From contig NZ_JACHMX010000001.1 of assembly GCF_014205155.1 (NCBI RefSeq), positions 7,440,001 through 7,504,000 of the forward strand: 64,000 nt of DNA, in the 5' to 3' direction. Below are positions 44,890 through 54,045 of this stretch, one piece after another. The stretch's first letter is position 1; each line of letters starts with the position of its first letter. Under the pieces are notes generated by a model. It saw nothing but the letters and a program-made list of their open reading frames with translations. It was not told the DNA's origin and did no database searches. The position numbers were made by a program, and so were the translations under genes. The stretch comes from Amycolatopsis umgeniensis. GTDB taxonomy: Bacteria; Actinomycetota; Actinomycetes; Mycobacteriales; Pseudonocardiaceae.

Positions 44890-45267
44890 ATGGCCACCGG
44901 GCCGGTCGCGCTGTACACCGTTGTCGCCGTGGCGCCGTCGGTTCTTTTCTGGTGCGCGCTGAAAGTACCCACCGTGCTGCGCCGGTGGCGCCGCCGCCGC
45001 GAACCGGAGGCCCCGGCCGGACCGCCCATCGAGAAACTCGCCGCCGATCTCCGCCGCGTGCACCGGCTGCTGGCGGAACTCCCGTCCGGAGCCTCCGCCG
45101 TCCGCCGGTACGGCACCCGGCAGGCGTACGACGCGCTGCTCGTCCAGGCCTGCCGGGAGGTCGAGGTCGACCATCGGCTGGACGAGTTGCCGGAGGGTTT
45201 CGACCGCGGGATCGAACGGCTGCGGGTCGAGGAATCCCTGGCCGAGCGCGGACTTTCCGTGTCCTGA
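44890..45267 (+). CDS. Hypothetical protein with N-terminal membrane helix
   Basis: A 125-residue protein with one hydrophobic segment (VALYTVVAVAPSVLFWCALKV), a basic stretch RRWRRRREPE and an alpha-helical soluble C-terminus (IEKLAADLRRVHRLLAELPS). It is divergent from the methyltransferase gene, 61 nt away. TACCAT at 44879-44884 lies 5 nt before the ATG, which again suggests a leaderless transcript. No family recognised. Confidence 0.7.
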   Translation: MATGPVALYTVVAVAPSVLFWCALKVPTVLRRWRRRREPEAPAGPPIEKLAADLRRVHRLLAELPSGASAVRRYGTRQAYDALLVQACREVEVDHRLDELPEGFDRGIERLRVEESLAERGLSVS

Positions 45268-45313
45268 AGCGGTTTGTATCGAAAGTATGCGCGCGGCCGG
45301 GAGGCTCGCGGGC

Positions 45314-46513
45314 ATGAAGAGGCTGGGACTACTCGCTTCACTTCTGCTGGTGTTCGCGCTCATCCCCGGGGCCGCCTCCGCCGCGGCCGCCTTCCCGAGG
45401 ATGGACGCGGCCACGGTCGACGGCTACCGCTGGACGCCGGGTTCGGCCTTCGAAACCTACGGCGCGCGGATCGCCGCGCTGGAGAAAAAGCTCCCCGCAC
45501 GCGGTCTGCCGGAGATCCTTTCGTCGGCCAACCGGAAGGCGCGGCCGCTGTGCCACGGCACGTATCTCGCGGCGGCGTTGAAACCGGCGGGATTCTGCTG
45601 GGAGGACGCAGGAGACGACAAGACCAACGACTGGATCCCGCAGGGACTGACCGGTTCCGGCGACGCCGACGCGGCGACCGGGAAGGTCGGCGGCAAACGG
45701 GTCGTCGCGACGTCCTGGCACACCCCCGGCGACACCATGGTCCGGCTGTCCTTTGTGGATGCGACCGGACTGGGATACCGGCACGTCCTGCTCGTCGAGC
45801 CGACGTCGGACGACAACTTCGCCGTCGTGCAAGGACACGGGCACGGGATGACCTGGATCGGGAACCGGCTGTTCGTCGCGACCACCGGTGGCGTGGTGCG
45901 GGTCTTCGACACGACGCACTTCTGGAAGGTCGACGACAGCTCCGGTGTCGTCGGGAAGGGTCCGGACGGCAAGTACCACGCGGCGTTCTACGACTACGCG
46001 ATGCCGCAGATCGGCGCGTTCTGGTACCCCGGCGGCGGAACGTGCACCACCGCGACCGGGCCGCGGCCTTGTCTGTCCACGATGTCCTTTGACCACAGTG
46101 ACAGCTCGATCGTGACCTCGGAACACGTGCCCAAGGCGGCGGGCAGCCGGGTGCTGCGCTGGCCGTTCGACCGCGCGACCGGCCTGCCGAAGCTGTCGGC
46201 CGACGGCACCGTGCACGCGAAGGAAGGATTCGTGTCGCCGGTGTGGGGCATGCAGGGAACGGTGGCGCGCAACGGATACTTCGTGATGACCGGTACCTGC
46301 CCCGAGTACGCCGGGGTCGCGGGCGACCATCCGTCGTGCCTGCACGGCGGTGTCGGCGGCACCTCGACGTCGCGGCTGAGCGGGAAGGCGCCCGTGAACT
46401 CGCAGAACCTGTCGTACTGGCCGGCGACGGGGGAGCTGTGGCTGATGAACGAGCAGCTCCGGGAGCGCGTGACCGTGCACGTCCCGTGGACGACGCTGAC
46501 CGGCCGCGCCTGA
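45314..46513 (+). CDS. Secreted protein of unknown function
   Basis: A 399-residue exported protein. The ATG at 45314 follows GGGAGG, and the signal peptide is MKRLGLLASLLLVFALIPG with a cleavage site near GAASAAAA. The mature part contains repeated beta-strand stretches such as GNRLFVATTGGVVRVFDT and QGTVARNGYFVMTGTC that suggest a beta-propeller, and six cysteines in likely disulfide pairs (LCHGTY/FCWED, TCTTAT/PCLSTM, TCPEYA/SCLHGG). No catalytic motif is recognised. It is followed by repeat array C. Confidence 0.75.
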   Translation: MKRLGLLASLLLVFALIPGAASAAAAFPRMDAATVDGYRWTPGSAFETYGARIAALEKKLPARGLPEILSSANRKARPLCHGTYLAAALKPAGFCWEDAGDDKTNDWIPQGLTGSGDADAATGKVGGKRVVATSWHTPGDTMVRLSFVDATGLGYRHVLLVEPTSDDNFAVVQGHGHGMTWIGNRLFVATTGGVVRVFDTTHFWKVDDSSGVVGKGPDGKYHAAFYDYAMPQIGAFWYPGGGTCTTATGPRPCLSTMSFDHSDSSIVTSEHVPKAAGSRVLRWPFDRATGLPKLSADGTVHAKEGFVSPVWGMQGTVARNGYFVMTGTCPEYAGVAGDHPSCLHGGVGGTSTSRLSGKAPVNSQNLSYWPATGELWLMNEQLRERVTVHVPWTTLTGRA

Positions 46514-46518
46514 CCGGA

Positions 46519-46694
46519 ACTCACGTGCTTGAACCCGTAACTCACGTGCTTAGACCCGGAACTCGCGTGATCAGACCCGGAACTCGCGTGACTGGCTGCC
46601 GCACTCGACTTCGCCCTCCAAACACGTGAGTTCCGGGTTCAAGCACGCGAGTCACGGCTCTGATCACGCGAGTTCCGTGGCTGATCACGTAAAA
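46519..46694. repeat. 21-bp-pitch repeat array C
   Basis: Units starting with ACTC begin at 46519, 46540, 46561, 46582 and 46603, exactly 21 nt apart. Inverted units end at 46631, 46652, 46673 and 46694 (the last degenerate). All are symmetric about 46606.5. The core ACTCGCGTGATCAG or ACTCACGTGCTTGA is followed by ACCCGGA-type spacers. The array fills the gap between two convergent genes. Confidence 0.9.
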
Positions 46695-46721
46695 CACGGG
46701 TTCAGGCGGACGTAGCGGGGA

Positions 46722-47240
46722 TCACGGGGTGAAGTCCCAGCGTGTGGCGCCGTGAGGTTCGGCGCCCGCCACGCCGACGGCGCGGTGCAGCGTGAGGCGG
46801 TACAGATGCCAAGGCGGGGGCCCCGCGCTGGGCGCGCTGAACGGAGCCGTGAGCGCGTCGCCCTCCACCGTCGCGGGCCAGCCGCCTTTCCGGTAGACCG
46901 CCGCCACCCGCTCCAGGGTCGCGGGGTCGGTGACCCGGTGCGCCTCGCCTTCCAAAGTGAGGTCGATTCCCCGCAGGCGCACCGAAACGGCGCACGCCGG
47001 GTTCACCGCCAGGTTGCGGGACCGGCGGGTGTCCGGCCCGCCCTTGAAGTACAGCGCGTCGTCCACCCAGACCGCCCCGACACCCGCCGAGTGCGGCCGC
47101 CCGTCGGGGCGCACGGTCGTCACGAAGAAGGTCAGGTCGGCTGTCGGCGTGTCCTCGGTGAGGATGTCGCGGGGTCGGCTCCACGGCAGCTCCGCGGATC
47201 CGTAGCGGTCGAGGTTCTTGGTCGCGTGAGGGTTCGTCAT
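46722..47240 (-). CDS. Pyridoxamine 5'-phosphate oxidase-fold protein (FMN or F420 binding)
   Basis: A 172-residue split-barrel flavoprotein. The conserved strands are LTFFVTTVRPDGRPHSAGVG, AVWVDDALYFKGGPDTRRSR and NLAVNPACAVSVRLRGIDLT, the pattern of the PNPOx-like family that in actinobacteria includes F420- and FMN-dependent reductases. The C-terminal PPWHLYRLTLHRAVGV ends the barrel. The substrate is unknown. It stands alone with a start at ATG 47240; no good ribosome-binding site is seen. Confidence 0.82.
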   Translation of the reverse strand: MTNPHATKNLDRYGSAELPWSRPRDILTEDTPTADLTFFVTTVRPDGRPHSAGVGAVWVDDALYFKGGPDTRRSRNLAVNPACAVSVRLRGIDLTLEGEAHRVTDPATLERVAAVYRKGGWPATVEGDALTAPFSAPSAGPPPWHLYRLTLHRAVGVAGAEPHGATRWDFTP

Positions 47241-47285
47241 ACAAACGCGTCGAACGGGCGGGCCGCTTTTCGACACCGGACGCGA

Positions 47286-47320
47286 AAGACCCCGTCACCG
47301 GAATGCGGTGACGGGGTCTT
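47286..47320 (-). terminator. Terminator of the principal sigma factor gene
   Basis: AAGACCCCGTCACCG (47286-47300) and its complement (47306-47320) form a perfect 15-bp stem with loop GAATG, 15 nt beyond the sigA stop on the minus strand. Confidence 0.82.
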
Positions 47321-47334
47321 CCGTGAGTCTGGGA

Positions 47335-48735
47335 TCAGTCCAGGTAGTCGCGCAGCACCTGCGAACGCGACGGGTGACGCAGCTTCGACATCGTCTTCGA
47401 CTCGATCTGCCGGATGCGCTCACGGGTCACCCCGTACACCTGGCCGATCTCGTCGAGCGTGCGCGGCTGGCCGTCGGTGAGGCCGAACCGCAGCCGCACC
47501 ACACCCGCCTCACGTTCGGACAGCGTCTGCAGCACCGACTGGAGCTGGTCCTGCAGCAGCGTGAACGACACCGCGTCGACAGCGACGACGGCCTCGGAGT
47601 CTTCGATGAAGTCACCGAGCTGCGAGTCGCCCTCGTCGCCGATGGTCTGGTCGAGCGAGATCGGCTCGCGGGCGTACTGCTGGATCTCGAGGACCTTCTC
47701 CGGGGAGATGTCCATTTCCTTCGCGAGCTCTTCGGGGGTGGGCTCGCGACCGAGGTCCTGCAACAGCTCACGCTGTATACGGCCGAGTTTGTTGATGACC
47801 TCGACCATGTGCACCGGGATACGGATGGTGCGGGCCTGGTCGGCCATCGCGCGGGTGATCGCCTGACGGATCCACCAGGTGGCGTACGTGGAGAACTTGT
47901 AGCCCTTGGTGTAGTCGAACTTCTCGACCGCGCGGATCAGACCGAGGTTGCCTTCCTGGATCAGGTCCAGGAACGCCATGCCACGGCCGGTGTAGCGCTT
48001 CGCCAGCGAGACCACGAGCCGGAGGTTCGCCTCCAGGAGGTGGTTCTTCGCCCGTTCACCGTCGCGCACGATCCACTTGAGGTCGCGCCGCATCTGGGTG
48101 ACGAGCTTCTCGCCCTCCTCCTCGGCGTTGCGGACGCGTTCGGCGGCGTAGAGCCCGGCCTCGATGCGCTTGGCGAGCTCCACCTCCTCCTCGGCGTTCA
48201 GCAGGGCGACCTTGCCGATCTGCTTGAGGTACGCACGGACCGAGTCGGCCGAAGCGGTGAGCTCGGCGTCCTTACGGGCCTGGCGCAGCGCCTCGGACTC
48301 TTCCTCGTCCCAGACGAAGTCCGGGTTGTCGGAGGTCTTTCCGGCGTTCTTGTCGGTCGAGGTGCGGCGACCGCGGGCGGGCGTCTCTTCGACGTCCTCC
48401 TCGGACTCCGCGTCCTCTTCCGTCTCCTCGGTGACGGTCGCGTCGACGACGTCCACCTCGACCTCTTCGAGGTCGGACAGATCCGGGGTTTCGAGGTCGG
48501 CTTCGTCGAGCTCGCCGGGACCGTCTTCCGGTTCGCCGTCTTCGGTCTTGGCGCCCTTGGTGGTGGGTTTCTTGGCCGGAGCCTTCTTCGCCGGGGCCTT
48601 CTTCGCGCCTGCCGCCTTGGCGGCGGTCTTGCGCGCAGCGGGCTTCGCCTCGCCGGTGGCTGCCTCGTCGGCCGGCTCGCCGGTTGCGGTCGCTGTCTTC
48701 GTCCCGCTTCGGGTTGCGGTTCTTGCGGCTGCCAC
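47335..48735 (-). CDS. sigA: Principal RNA polymerase sigma factor (SigA/HrdB)
   Basis: A 466-residue primary sigma-70. The first 150 residues are an extension with [22 protein letters not shown] lysine/alanine repeats and a strongly acidic stretch ([19 protein letters not shown]). The conserved part starts near [20 protein letters not shown] (region 1.2), then [20 protein letters not shown] and [20 protein letters not shown] (region 2), and [20 protein letters not shown] (4.2). It directs housekeeping transcription. It heads the block syntenic with mycobacterial sigA-ppgK-suhB. The start is GTG 48735. Confidence 0.95.
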   Translation of the reverse strand: MAAARTATRSGTKTATATGEPADEAATGEAKPAARKTAAKAAGAKKAPAKKAPAKKPTTKGAKTEDGEPEDGPGELDEADLETPDLSDLEEVEVDVVDATVTEETEEDAESEEDVEETPARGRRTSTDKNAGKTSDNPDFVWDEEESEALRQARKDAELTASADSVRAYLKQIGKVALLNAEEEVELAKRIEAGLYAAERVRNAEEEGEKLVTQMRRDLKWIVRDGERAKNHLLEANLRLVVSLAKRYTGRGMAFLDLIQEGNLGLIRAVEKFDYTKGYKFSTYATWWIRQAITRAMADQARTIRIPVHMVEVINKLGRIQRELLQDLGREPTPEELAKEMDISPEKVLEIQQYAREPISLDQTIGDEGDSQLGDFIEDSEAVVAVDAVSFTLLQDQLQSVLQTLSEREAGVVRLRFGLTDGQPRTLDEIGQVYGVTRERIRQIESKTMSKLRHPSRSQVLRDYLD

Positions 48736-48868
48736 TTACGCCCTTTCGCAGCGGTCGATCATGACGAGCCGAGGCGTGATGGTCTCGGCTGCCTCAAACT
48801 TCGGGGAACACCCCTCGGCCTGCGGTTTCCCTCGTTCTCGTGGGTGCCGCCGCCGTGGGCCGTGTTCC

Positions 48869-48874
48869 ATTGTA
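48869..48874 (-). promoter_or_regulatory. Candidate -10 box of the sigA promoter
   Basis: On the minus strand TACAAT lies at 48874-48869 with GCGACG 17 nt upstream, half matching TTGACA. It would give a leader of about 130 nt before the GTG. The rest of the 246-nt gap up to ppgK shows no gene. Confidence 0.45.
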
Positions 48875-48981
48875 ACGACGATACGTGACAGCGTCGCGGC
48901 GCGGATCACCACCCGGCGGGCGCGACACGCCGTCCGACCCGCCGAAGTGACATCCGCGGCACGGATGTCAGCACGGGCGCG

Positions 48982-49746
<765 letters not shown>

Positions 49747-49810
49747 GGACGTGGTCCCTTCTCGCACGATTCAGAAGCCTGCCTCGGAGACTTTAACCGG
49801 ATGTGGTGAC

Positions 49811-50629
49811 ATGGCGGACGTGGGAGTTGACGAGACGTTGCTGAAGAGTGTCGCCGAGCGTGTCGCGGGCGAGGCCGCCGAACTGGTCCACGAGGCCTGG
49901 ACCGGGATGAACGCGGGCCGCGAGGTGCGGGTGGACACCAAATCCGCCGACACCGACGTGGTGACCGCGGTGGACCACGAGTCGGAACGGCTGGTGCGCG
50001 CGCGGCTCGCCGAACTGCGGCCCGACGACGCCGTGCTCGGCGAGGAGGGCGGCGGGATCGCCGGCGACGGGGTGACCTGGGTGGTCGACCCGATCGACGG
50101 GACGGTGAACTTCCTCTACGGGTTGCCGTGGTTCGCCGTCTCCGTGGCCGCGCAGGTCGGCGGGGTGTCGGTGGCGGGTGCCGTCGTGGAACCGGTCAGC
50201 GGGCGCCGCTGGACCGCCGCACGCGGGCAGGGCGCGTTCCTCGACGGGCGGCCGCTGTCGGTCAACGCCCCGGAGCGGCTCGATCTGACGCTCGTGGGCA
50301 CCGGCTTCGCCTACAAGGTCGAGCGGCGCACGAAGCAGGCCGGGTTCGTCGCCGGACTGGCCACCCGGGTCCGCGACATCCGGCGCAACGGAGCCGCTTC
50401 GCTCGACCTGTGCGCGGTCGCGGCGGGCTGGCTGGACGCCTATGTCGAACACGGCCTGGGGCAGTGGGACTGGGCGGCCGGGGCACTCATCGCCGCCGAG
50501 GCGGGCGCTCTGGTGTCCCTGCCCGGTGAAGACGCCGAGCTGGGGCCGGACGCGACTTTCGCGGTGGCGCCGTCGATCGCGGCTCCGTTGCGTCAGGCGC
50601 TGATCGACTCGGGCGTGGGCGAGATCTAA
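49811..50629 (+). CDS. suhB: Inositol monophosphatase family protein
   Basis: A 272-residue magnesium-dependent phosphatase. Metal motifs are [30 protein letters not shown] (the family signature) and [38 protein letters not shown] precedes the last metal ligand. It probably hydrolyses inositol 1-phosphate, feeding phosphatidylinositol or mycothiol synthesis, as proposed for mycobacterial SuhB. It is divergent from ppgK and convergent with the Cei-like gene. Confidence 0.88.
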   Translation: MADVGVDETLLKSVAERVAGEAAELVHEAWTGMNAGREVRVDTKSADTDVVTAVDHESERLVRARLAELRPDDAVLGEEGGGIAGDGVTWVVDPIDGTVNFLYGLPWFAVSVAAQVGGVSVAGAVVEPVSGRRWTAARGQGAFLDGRPLSVNAPERLDLTLVGTGFAYKVERRTKQAGFVAGLATRVRDIRRNGAASLDLCAVAAGWLDAYVEHGLGQWDWAAGALIAAEAGALVSLPGEDAELGPDATFAVAPSIAAPLRQALIDSGVGEI

Positions 50630-50633
50630 GGGC

Positions 50634-51317
50634 TCAGCAGGGTGCTTCGCGGGCGGCTTTCAGCAGGCCCTGGTCGATGACCGGGGCTCCGCCGCCCGCG
50701 GACTGCTCGCCGCCGCCGCTGCCCTGCTGCGCCTTGGACCACTGCGTGAGCTGGTCGAGGACCTTGCGTGCCTCCGCCTTCGGGCGGACGTCGCCGAGCA
50801 GGGTTCCGGTGGTGAGCGTGACCGAAGCGTCCTTGCGGTTGTCCTTGACCAGTTCGGCGCACGGGACCACCAGGCTCAGCGTGCGGGCCGCCGCGGCGCC
50901 GTTCTCGCCGAAGCGGATCTGGCCGCGGCACTTGGCTTCCGCGTTCTTGTAGGCCGGATCGACGTCGGGCTCGACGATCTGGGAAAAGCCGAGCTCCCGG
51001 AGCGTGTTGGTGACGATGCCGCCCTGACCGCGGACCTGGGACCCGTTGAGCACCTGGACGGCGACCTTGTCCGGCGGGACCGGCGCCCGGTCGTCGAGTC
51101 CGTCGTGCGCGAGCGGGGTGTAGGTGACACCCTGCTGCGGGACGGGCGGCGGATCGCAGCGGACCCTGGCGTCGATGTCGGATTTGCTCGCGACGACATT
51201 CACCCAGACGATGACCGCGCCGAGCGCCATCACCCCGATCACGATGAGCGCGGGCAGCGGCTTGTGCTTGCGATACGGCCTCGCCCCGCGGTCCCCGATG
51301 CCGTTCCCCGACGCCAC
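50634..51317 (-). CDS. cei: Cei-like envelope integrity protein (LytR_C domain)
   Basis: A 227-residue protein. An N-terminal helix (PLPALIVIGVMALGAVIVWV) anchors it, and the extracytoplasmic part includes the LytR C-terminal-type domain VAVQVLNGSQVRGQGGIVTN to TLRELGFSQIVEPD. Two cysteine pairs are likely (VRCDPP, AKCRGQ, VPCAEL, final APC). It corresponds in position and type to M. tuberculosis Rv2700 (Cei), needed for cell envelope integrity. The GTG start at 51317 lacks a strong ribosome-binding site. Confidence 0.85.
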   Translation of the reverse strand: MASGNGIGDRGARPYRKHKPLPALIVIGVMALGAVIVWVNVVASKSDIDARVRCDPPPVPQQGVTYTPLAHDGLDDRAPVPPDKVAVQVLNGSQVRGQGGIVTNTLRELGFSQIVEPDVDPAYKNAEAKCRGQIRFGENGAAAARTLSLVVPCAELVKDNRKDASVTLTTGTLLGDVRPKAEARKVLDQLTQWSKAQQGSGGGEQSAGGGAPVIDQGLLKAAREAPC

Positions 51318-51771
51318 CTGCCAGTCCCTTCCCCAAAGCCCGGATCCCCGGACGGTGCTTTATCTCACCATCGTGTCCGCTCAGCCTATGCGTTGCGGCG
51401 AAGCTGAGCGGCGCGGGCCTCCGGATAGCACCACGCGACGGCCACTCCGGGCAAGCGGCCAGGCCCACGGGGTGAGGTTCCCGACGTGGGGGCAACCCAT
51501 TCGGACGACAGGCGTCCTCAATACCGGGTTCCCCCTGTTGGGTGACGTAATCGCAGCAATGTCTGACTCGTTGCAGAGCCGGTATCGGCGTGAGCTACCC
51601 TTCGCGGGCTCAGGCGGCAGTAAGAGGCGCAAAAGAGAGACCTCGCTCACTGCCCAGCCGGGCACAAACAGGGGCGCTGGGACGTTAACCAGCGGCACGA
51701 AGGACTCACGAGCCGCGCGCTCGCGGGTCCGGGCCATCTGACATCGAAAGCATCGCAGGGGTGAGGGACCA
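51318..51771 (+). promoter_or_regulatory. Long untranslated region before the DUF4193 gene
   Basis: A 454-nt gap with no credible gene. TTGCAG at about 51571 and TACCCT at about 51596, 19 nt apart, could form a rightward promoter with a leader of about 170 nt. The leader (51605-51771) is purine-rich at first (AAGAGGCGCAAAAGAGAGA) and then has several GC-rich dyads. A structured regulatory leader is possible but unproven; the leftward promoter of the Cei-like gene must also be here. Confidence 0.35.
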
Positions 51772-52080
51772 ATGGCGACCGACTACGACGCTCCGCGCCG
51801 CAGCGAAGCCGACGAGCTGGCCGAAGACTCGTTGGAAGAGCTGAAGGCAAGGCGCAACGAAAACCAGTCCGGCGTCGTGGACGTCGACGAAGACGCGACC
51901 GCCGAAAACTTCGAACTGCCGGGCGCGGACCTCTCCGGACTTTCCGGTGAGGACCTGACCGTGAAGGTCGTGCCCAAGCAGGCCGACGAGTTCACCTGCT
52001 CCGTCTGCTTCCTGGTGCATCACCGCAGCAGGCTGGCGGAGGAGAGTGGCGGACGGCTCATCTGCCGCGACTGCGCCTGA
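51772..52080 (+). CDS. DUF4193 protein
   Basis: A 102-residue protein, MATDYDAPRRSEADELAEDS at the start and FTCSVCFLVHHRSRLAEESG with LICRDCA at the end. The four cysteines (CSVC and CRDC) should bind zinc. It is the actinobacterial DUF4193 family, represented by Rv2699c in the same position in M. tuberculosis. Function unknown. GGGGTGAGGGACCA precedes the ATG. It is very acidic in its first half. Confidence 0.9.
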   Translation: MATDYDAPRRSEADELAEDSLEELKARRNENQSGVVDVDEDATAENFELPGADLSGLSGEDLTVKVVPKQADEFTCSVCFLVHHRSRLAEESGGRLICRDCA

Positions 52081-52133
52081 GCCTACGGGCACAGGGGACG
52101 GCGCGACAGGGGTTTCGGGATCTGAACAGGAAT

Positions 52134-52163
52134 AAGGGGGCCGGCCGCGAGGCCGGCCCCCTT
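52134..52163. terminator. Bidirectional terminator between DUF4193 and DUF3093 genes
   Basis: AAGGGGGCCGGCC (52134-52146) and GGCCGGCCCCCTT (52151-52163) form a perfect 13-bp stem with loop GCGA, between two convergent stops. Confidence 0.85.
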
Positions 52164-52171
52164 TCCGTCGC

Positions 52172-52666
52172 CTAAGCCTTCGAGGCGGGCTGCCGGAGCA
52201 GCGCGGCCACCTTCTCCGGGTTCCGGGTGCTGAACAGCCAGTACGGCGTCGGATCGTCGGGGTCGGTGAGCCAGACCCGCACGACCGGGCCGACCCAGCC
52301 CCGGTGCAGCACGAAGGCCGCCGGATCGGCGTCGCGGCCGAGCGCCTTCCGCTTCGCTTCCTTGTCGATGACGTCGACATCGCCGACGAATTTCAGCGGC
52401 AGATGCGCGTCGCGCAGCCACAGCTCCGGCTCGGCCCCTCCGGTCACCCGGACCCGAGACCGGCCGAGCGAGACCATCAGCGCGATCACCGCGGGGATCA
52501 GCACCACGTACGGCAGCCAGCCGCGGAGTCCGGGATAACCCATGTCGATCTCCGCCGCCAGCAGCCCGCCGCCCAGCAGCGGCAGCGGCCATCCCCACCA
52601 CGGGACGTAGAGCCGCTCTGAATGCTTGACGGCGCCGCCTTCGGCCGTGTTCACGCTTTCACCCAC
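52172..52666 (-). CDS. DUF3093 membrane protein
   Basis: A 164-residue protein. [20 protein letters not shown] starts a two-helix region (second helix [19 protein letters not shown]), followed by a soluble domain with [20 protein letters not shown] and [17 protein letters not shown]. This is the DUF3093 pattern; Rv2698 is the positional counterpart in M. tuberculosis. It is divergent from dut with only 24 nt between starts. TACCCT lies 6 nt before GTG 52666, so it is probably leaderless; GTG 52654 is a second possible start. Confidence 0.87.
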   Translation of the reverse strand: MGESVNTAEGGAVKHSERLYVPWWGWPLPLLGGGLLAAEIDMGYPGLRGWLPYVVLIPAVIALMVSLGRSRVRVTGGAEPELWLRDAHLPLKFVGDVDVIDKEAKRKALGRDADPAAFVLHRGWVGPVVRVWLTDPDDPTPYWLFSTRNPEKVAALLRQPASKA

Positions 52667-52672
52667 GCGTTC

Positions 52673-52682
52673 AGGGTAGTCT
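52673..52682. promoter_or_regulatory. Overlapping divergent -10 boxes for DUF3093 and dut
   Basis: On the plus strand TAGTCT (52677-52682) lies 8 nt before the dut GTG. On the minus strand TACCCT (52678-52673) lies 6 nt before the DUF3093 GTG. The two boxes share the TA step at 52677-52678. Neither gene has a Shine-Dalgarno sequence. Confidence 0.55.
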
Positions 52683-52690
52683 CGCCGCCC

Positions 52691-53173
52691 GTGTCCACCG
52701 TTCAGGTACTGCTTTCCCGGATCGATCCTTCGGTCCCCCTCCCCGCCTACGCGCGCCCCGGCGACGCGGGCGCCGACCTCGTCACCACCTCGGATCTCGT
52801 ACTCGCGCCCGGCGAACGCGGCGTCGTCGGAACGGGCGTCGCGATCGCCCTCCCGCCCGGGTACGCGGGCTTCGTCCACCCACGTTCGGGTCTGGCGGCC
52901 CGTGTCGGCCTCTCGGTCGTCAACACCCCGGGCACGATCGACTCCGGGTACCGCGGTGAGATCCGCGTCTGCCTGATCAACCATGATCTCTCCGAGAAGG
53001 TCGTGCTCACCCGCGGCGACCGGATCGCGCAGCTGGTCGTGCAACGGGTCGAACAGGCCGAGTTCGTCGAGGTCGCCGAACTCGAGTCGTCCGAGCGCGG
53101 CGAGGGAGGGTATGGCTCCACGGGCGGACACGCCACACTGGGAGCCGGAGCCAGGGAAGGAACGGAGAACTAG
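52691..53173 (+). CDS. dut: dUTP diphosphatase
   Basis: A 160-residue trimeric-type dUTPase that removes dUTP and supplies dUMP for thymidylate. All five motifs are present: [11 protein letters not shown] (1), [11 protein letters not shown] (2), [16 protein letters not shown] (3), [13 protein letters not shown] (4) and [13 protein letters not shown] (5). The GTG start at 52691 is probably leaderless (TAGTCT 8 nt upstream). It overlaps the DUF3710 start by 1 nt. Confidence 0.95.
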   Translation: MSTVQVLLSRIDPSVPLPAYARPGDAGADLVTTSDLVLAPGERGVVGTGVAIALPPGYAGFVHPRSGLAARVGLSVVNTPGTIDSGYRGEIRVCLINHDLSEKVVLTRGDRIAQLVVQRVEQAEFVEVAELESSERGEGGYGSTGGHATLGAGAREGTEN

Positions 53174-53823
53174 TGGGGATTTTCGGACGCAAGCGCGAGG
53201 CCAAGCCCAGCGGACGGCACGCCGCGCCCGAGGTCGAGGACCGCCCAGGGGACGACGGCGCCGAGGAGATCGAGCCGCAGCTGTCGGAGACCGCTGACGG
53301 CCCCTTCGACCTCGCCGACGCCCCCGAGGACGGCATCCCGAGGATCGACCTCGGCTCGGTCAAGGTCCCGGTGCCCGACGGTTCCCAGGTCCAGGTCGAG
53401 ATGGACCCCGAAAGCGGCGGTGTCCGCGCGGTGCACGTCGTCACCGAACAGGGCCAGATCACCGTCAGCGGCTACGCGGCGCCCCGATCCGGCGGCCTGT
53501 GGAAGGACGTCAGCACCGAGCTCACCGAGCAGCTGCGCGCCGACGGCGCCAAGGTCTCGGTCGGCATGGGGGAGTGGGGGCTGGAGCTCTCCGCGATCGT
53601 CGGCGACGTCGCGCTGCGGTTCGTCGGGGTCGACGGCCCGCGCTGGATGCTCCGCGGTGTCATCGCCGGACCGCAGTCGCAGGCGTCGCAGGCGCCCGCG
53701 GTGCTGCGCGAGATCGTGCGGCACACCATCGTCGACCGCGGTGACGCGCCGATGCCGGTCCGCACCCCGCTGACCATCACGCTGCCCGACGCCGTCGCGC
53801 AGCACATCGCCGAGCAGAGCTAG
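53173..53823 (+). CDS. DUF3710 protein
   Basis: A 216-residue soluble protein starting at GTG 53173 within the dut stop. The N-terminus MGIFGRKREAKPSGRHAAPE is basic and the next 30 residues acidic. The conserved body has PRIDLGSVKVPVPDGSQVQV, APRSGGLWKDVSTELTEQLR and VDGPRWMLRGVIAGPQ. It is the DUF3710 family, whose M. tuberculosis member Rv2696c also lies after dut. Function unknown. Confidence 0.88.
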   Translation: MGIFGRKREAKPSGRHAAPEVEDRPGDDGAEEIEPQLSETADGPFDLADAPEDGIPRIDLGSVKVPVPDGSQVQVEMDPESGGVRAVHVVTEQGQITVSGYAAPRSGGLWKDVSTELTEQLRADGAKVSVGMGEWGLELSAIVGDVALRFVGVDGPRWMLRGVIAGPQSQASQAPAVLREIVRHTIVDRGDAPMPVRTPLTITLPDAVAQHIAEQS

Positions 53824-53851
53824 TCTGTCGCGCGCTTACGAAAAGCGCGCC

Positions 53852-53904
53852 GAAGGGGCGCCGTTTCGTACGCAACTCGCGTTGTGTGCGGAGGGCGCCC
53901 CTTC
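53852..53904. terminator. Hairpin between convergent genes
   Basis: GAAGGGGCGCC (53852-53862) pairs with GGCGCCCCTTC (53894-53904). A smaller hairpin, CGCGCTT/AAGCGCG, precedes it at 53831-53849. Both lie between the DUF3710 stop and the convergent hydrolase stop. Confidence 0.65.
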
Positions 53905-54045
53905 ATCGCGTTTTCGTGGGCCTTCGGCCCGAAAGAGGGCGCGCGACGGTGAAGTCTCCGTCGGGCGCGGGGCGCCCTTGGGGAGACGCGTGTGGTCGGG
54001 GCACCGCGTGGGTCGGGCCGCGGAGCTGAAGGACGCTTACACCGC

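Noticed and set aside
46519..46694. A CRISPR array
   Set aside because: Units are contiguous, half are inverted, spacers are only about 7 nt, and no cas gene is near. The same applies to 29254 and 39836.
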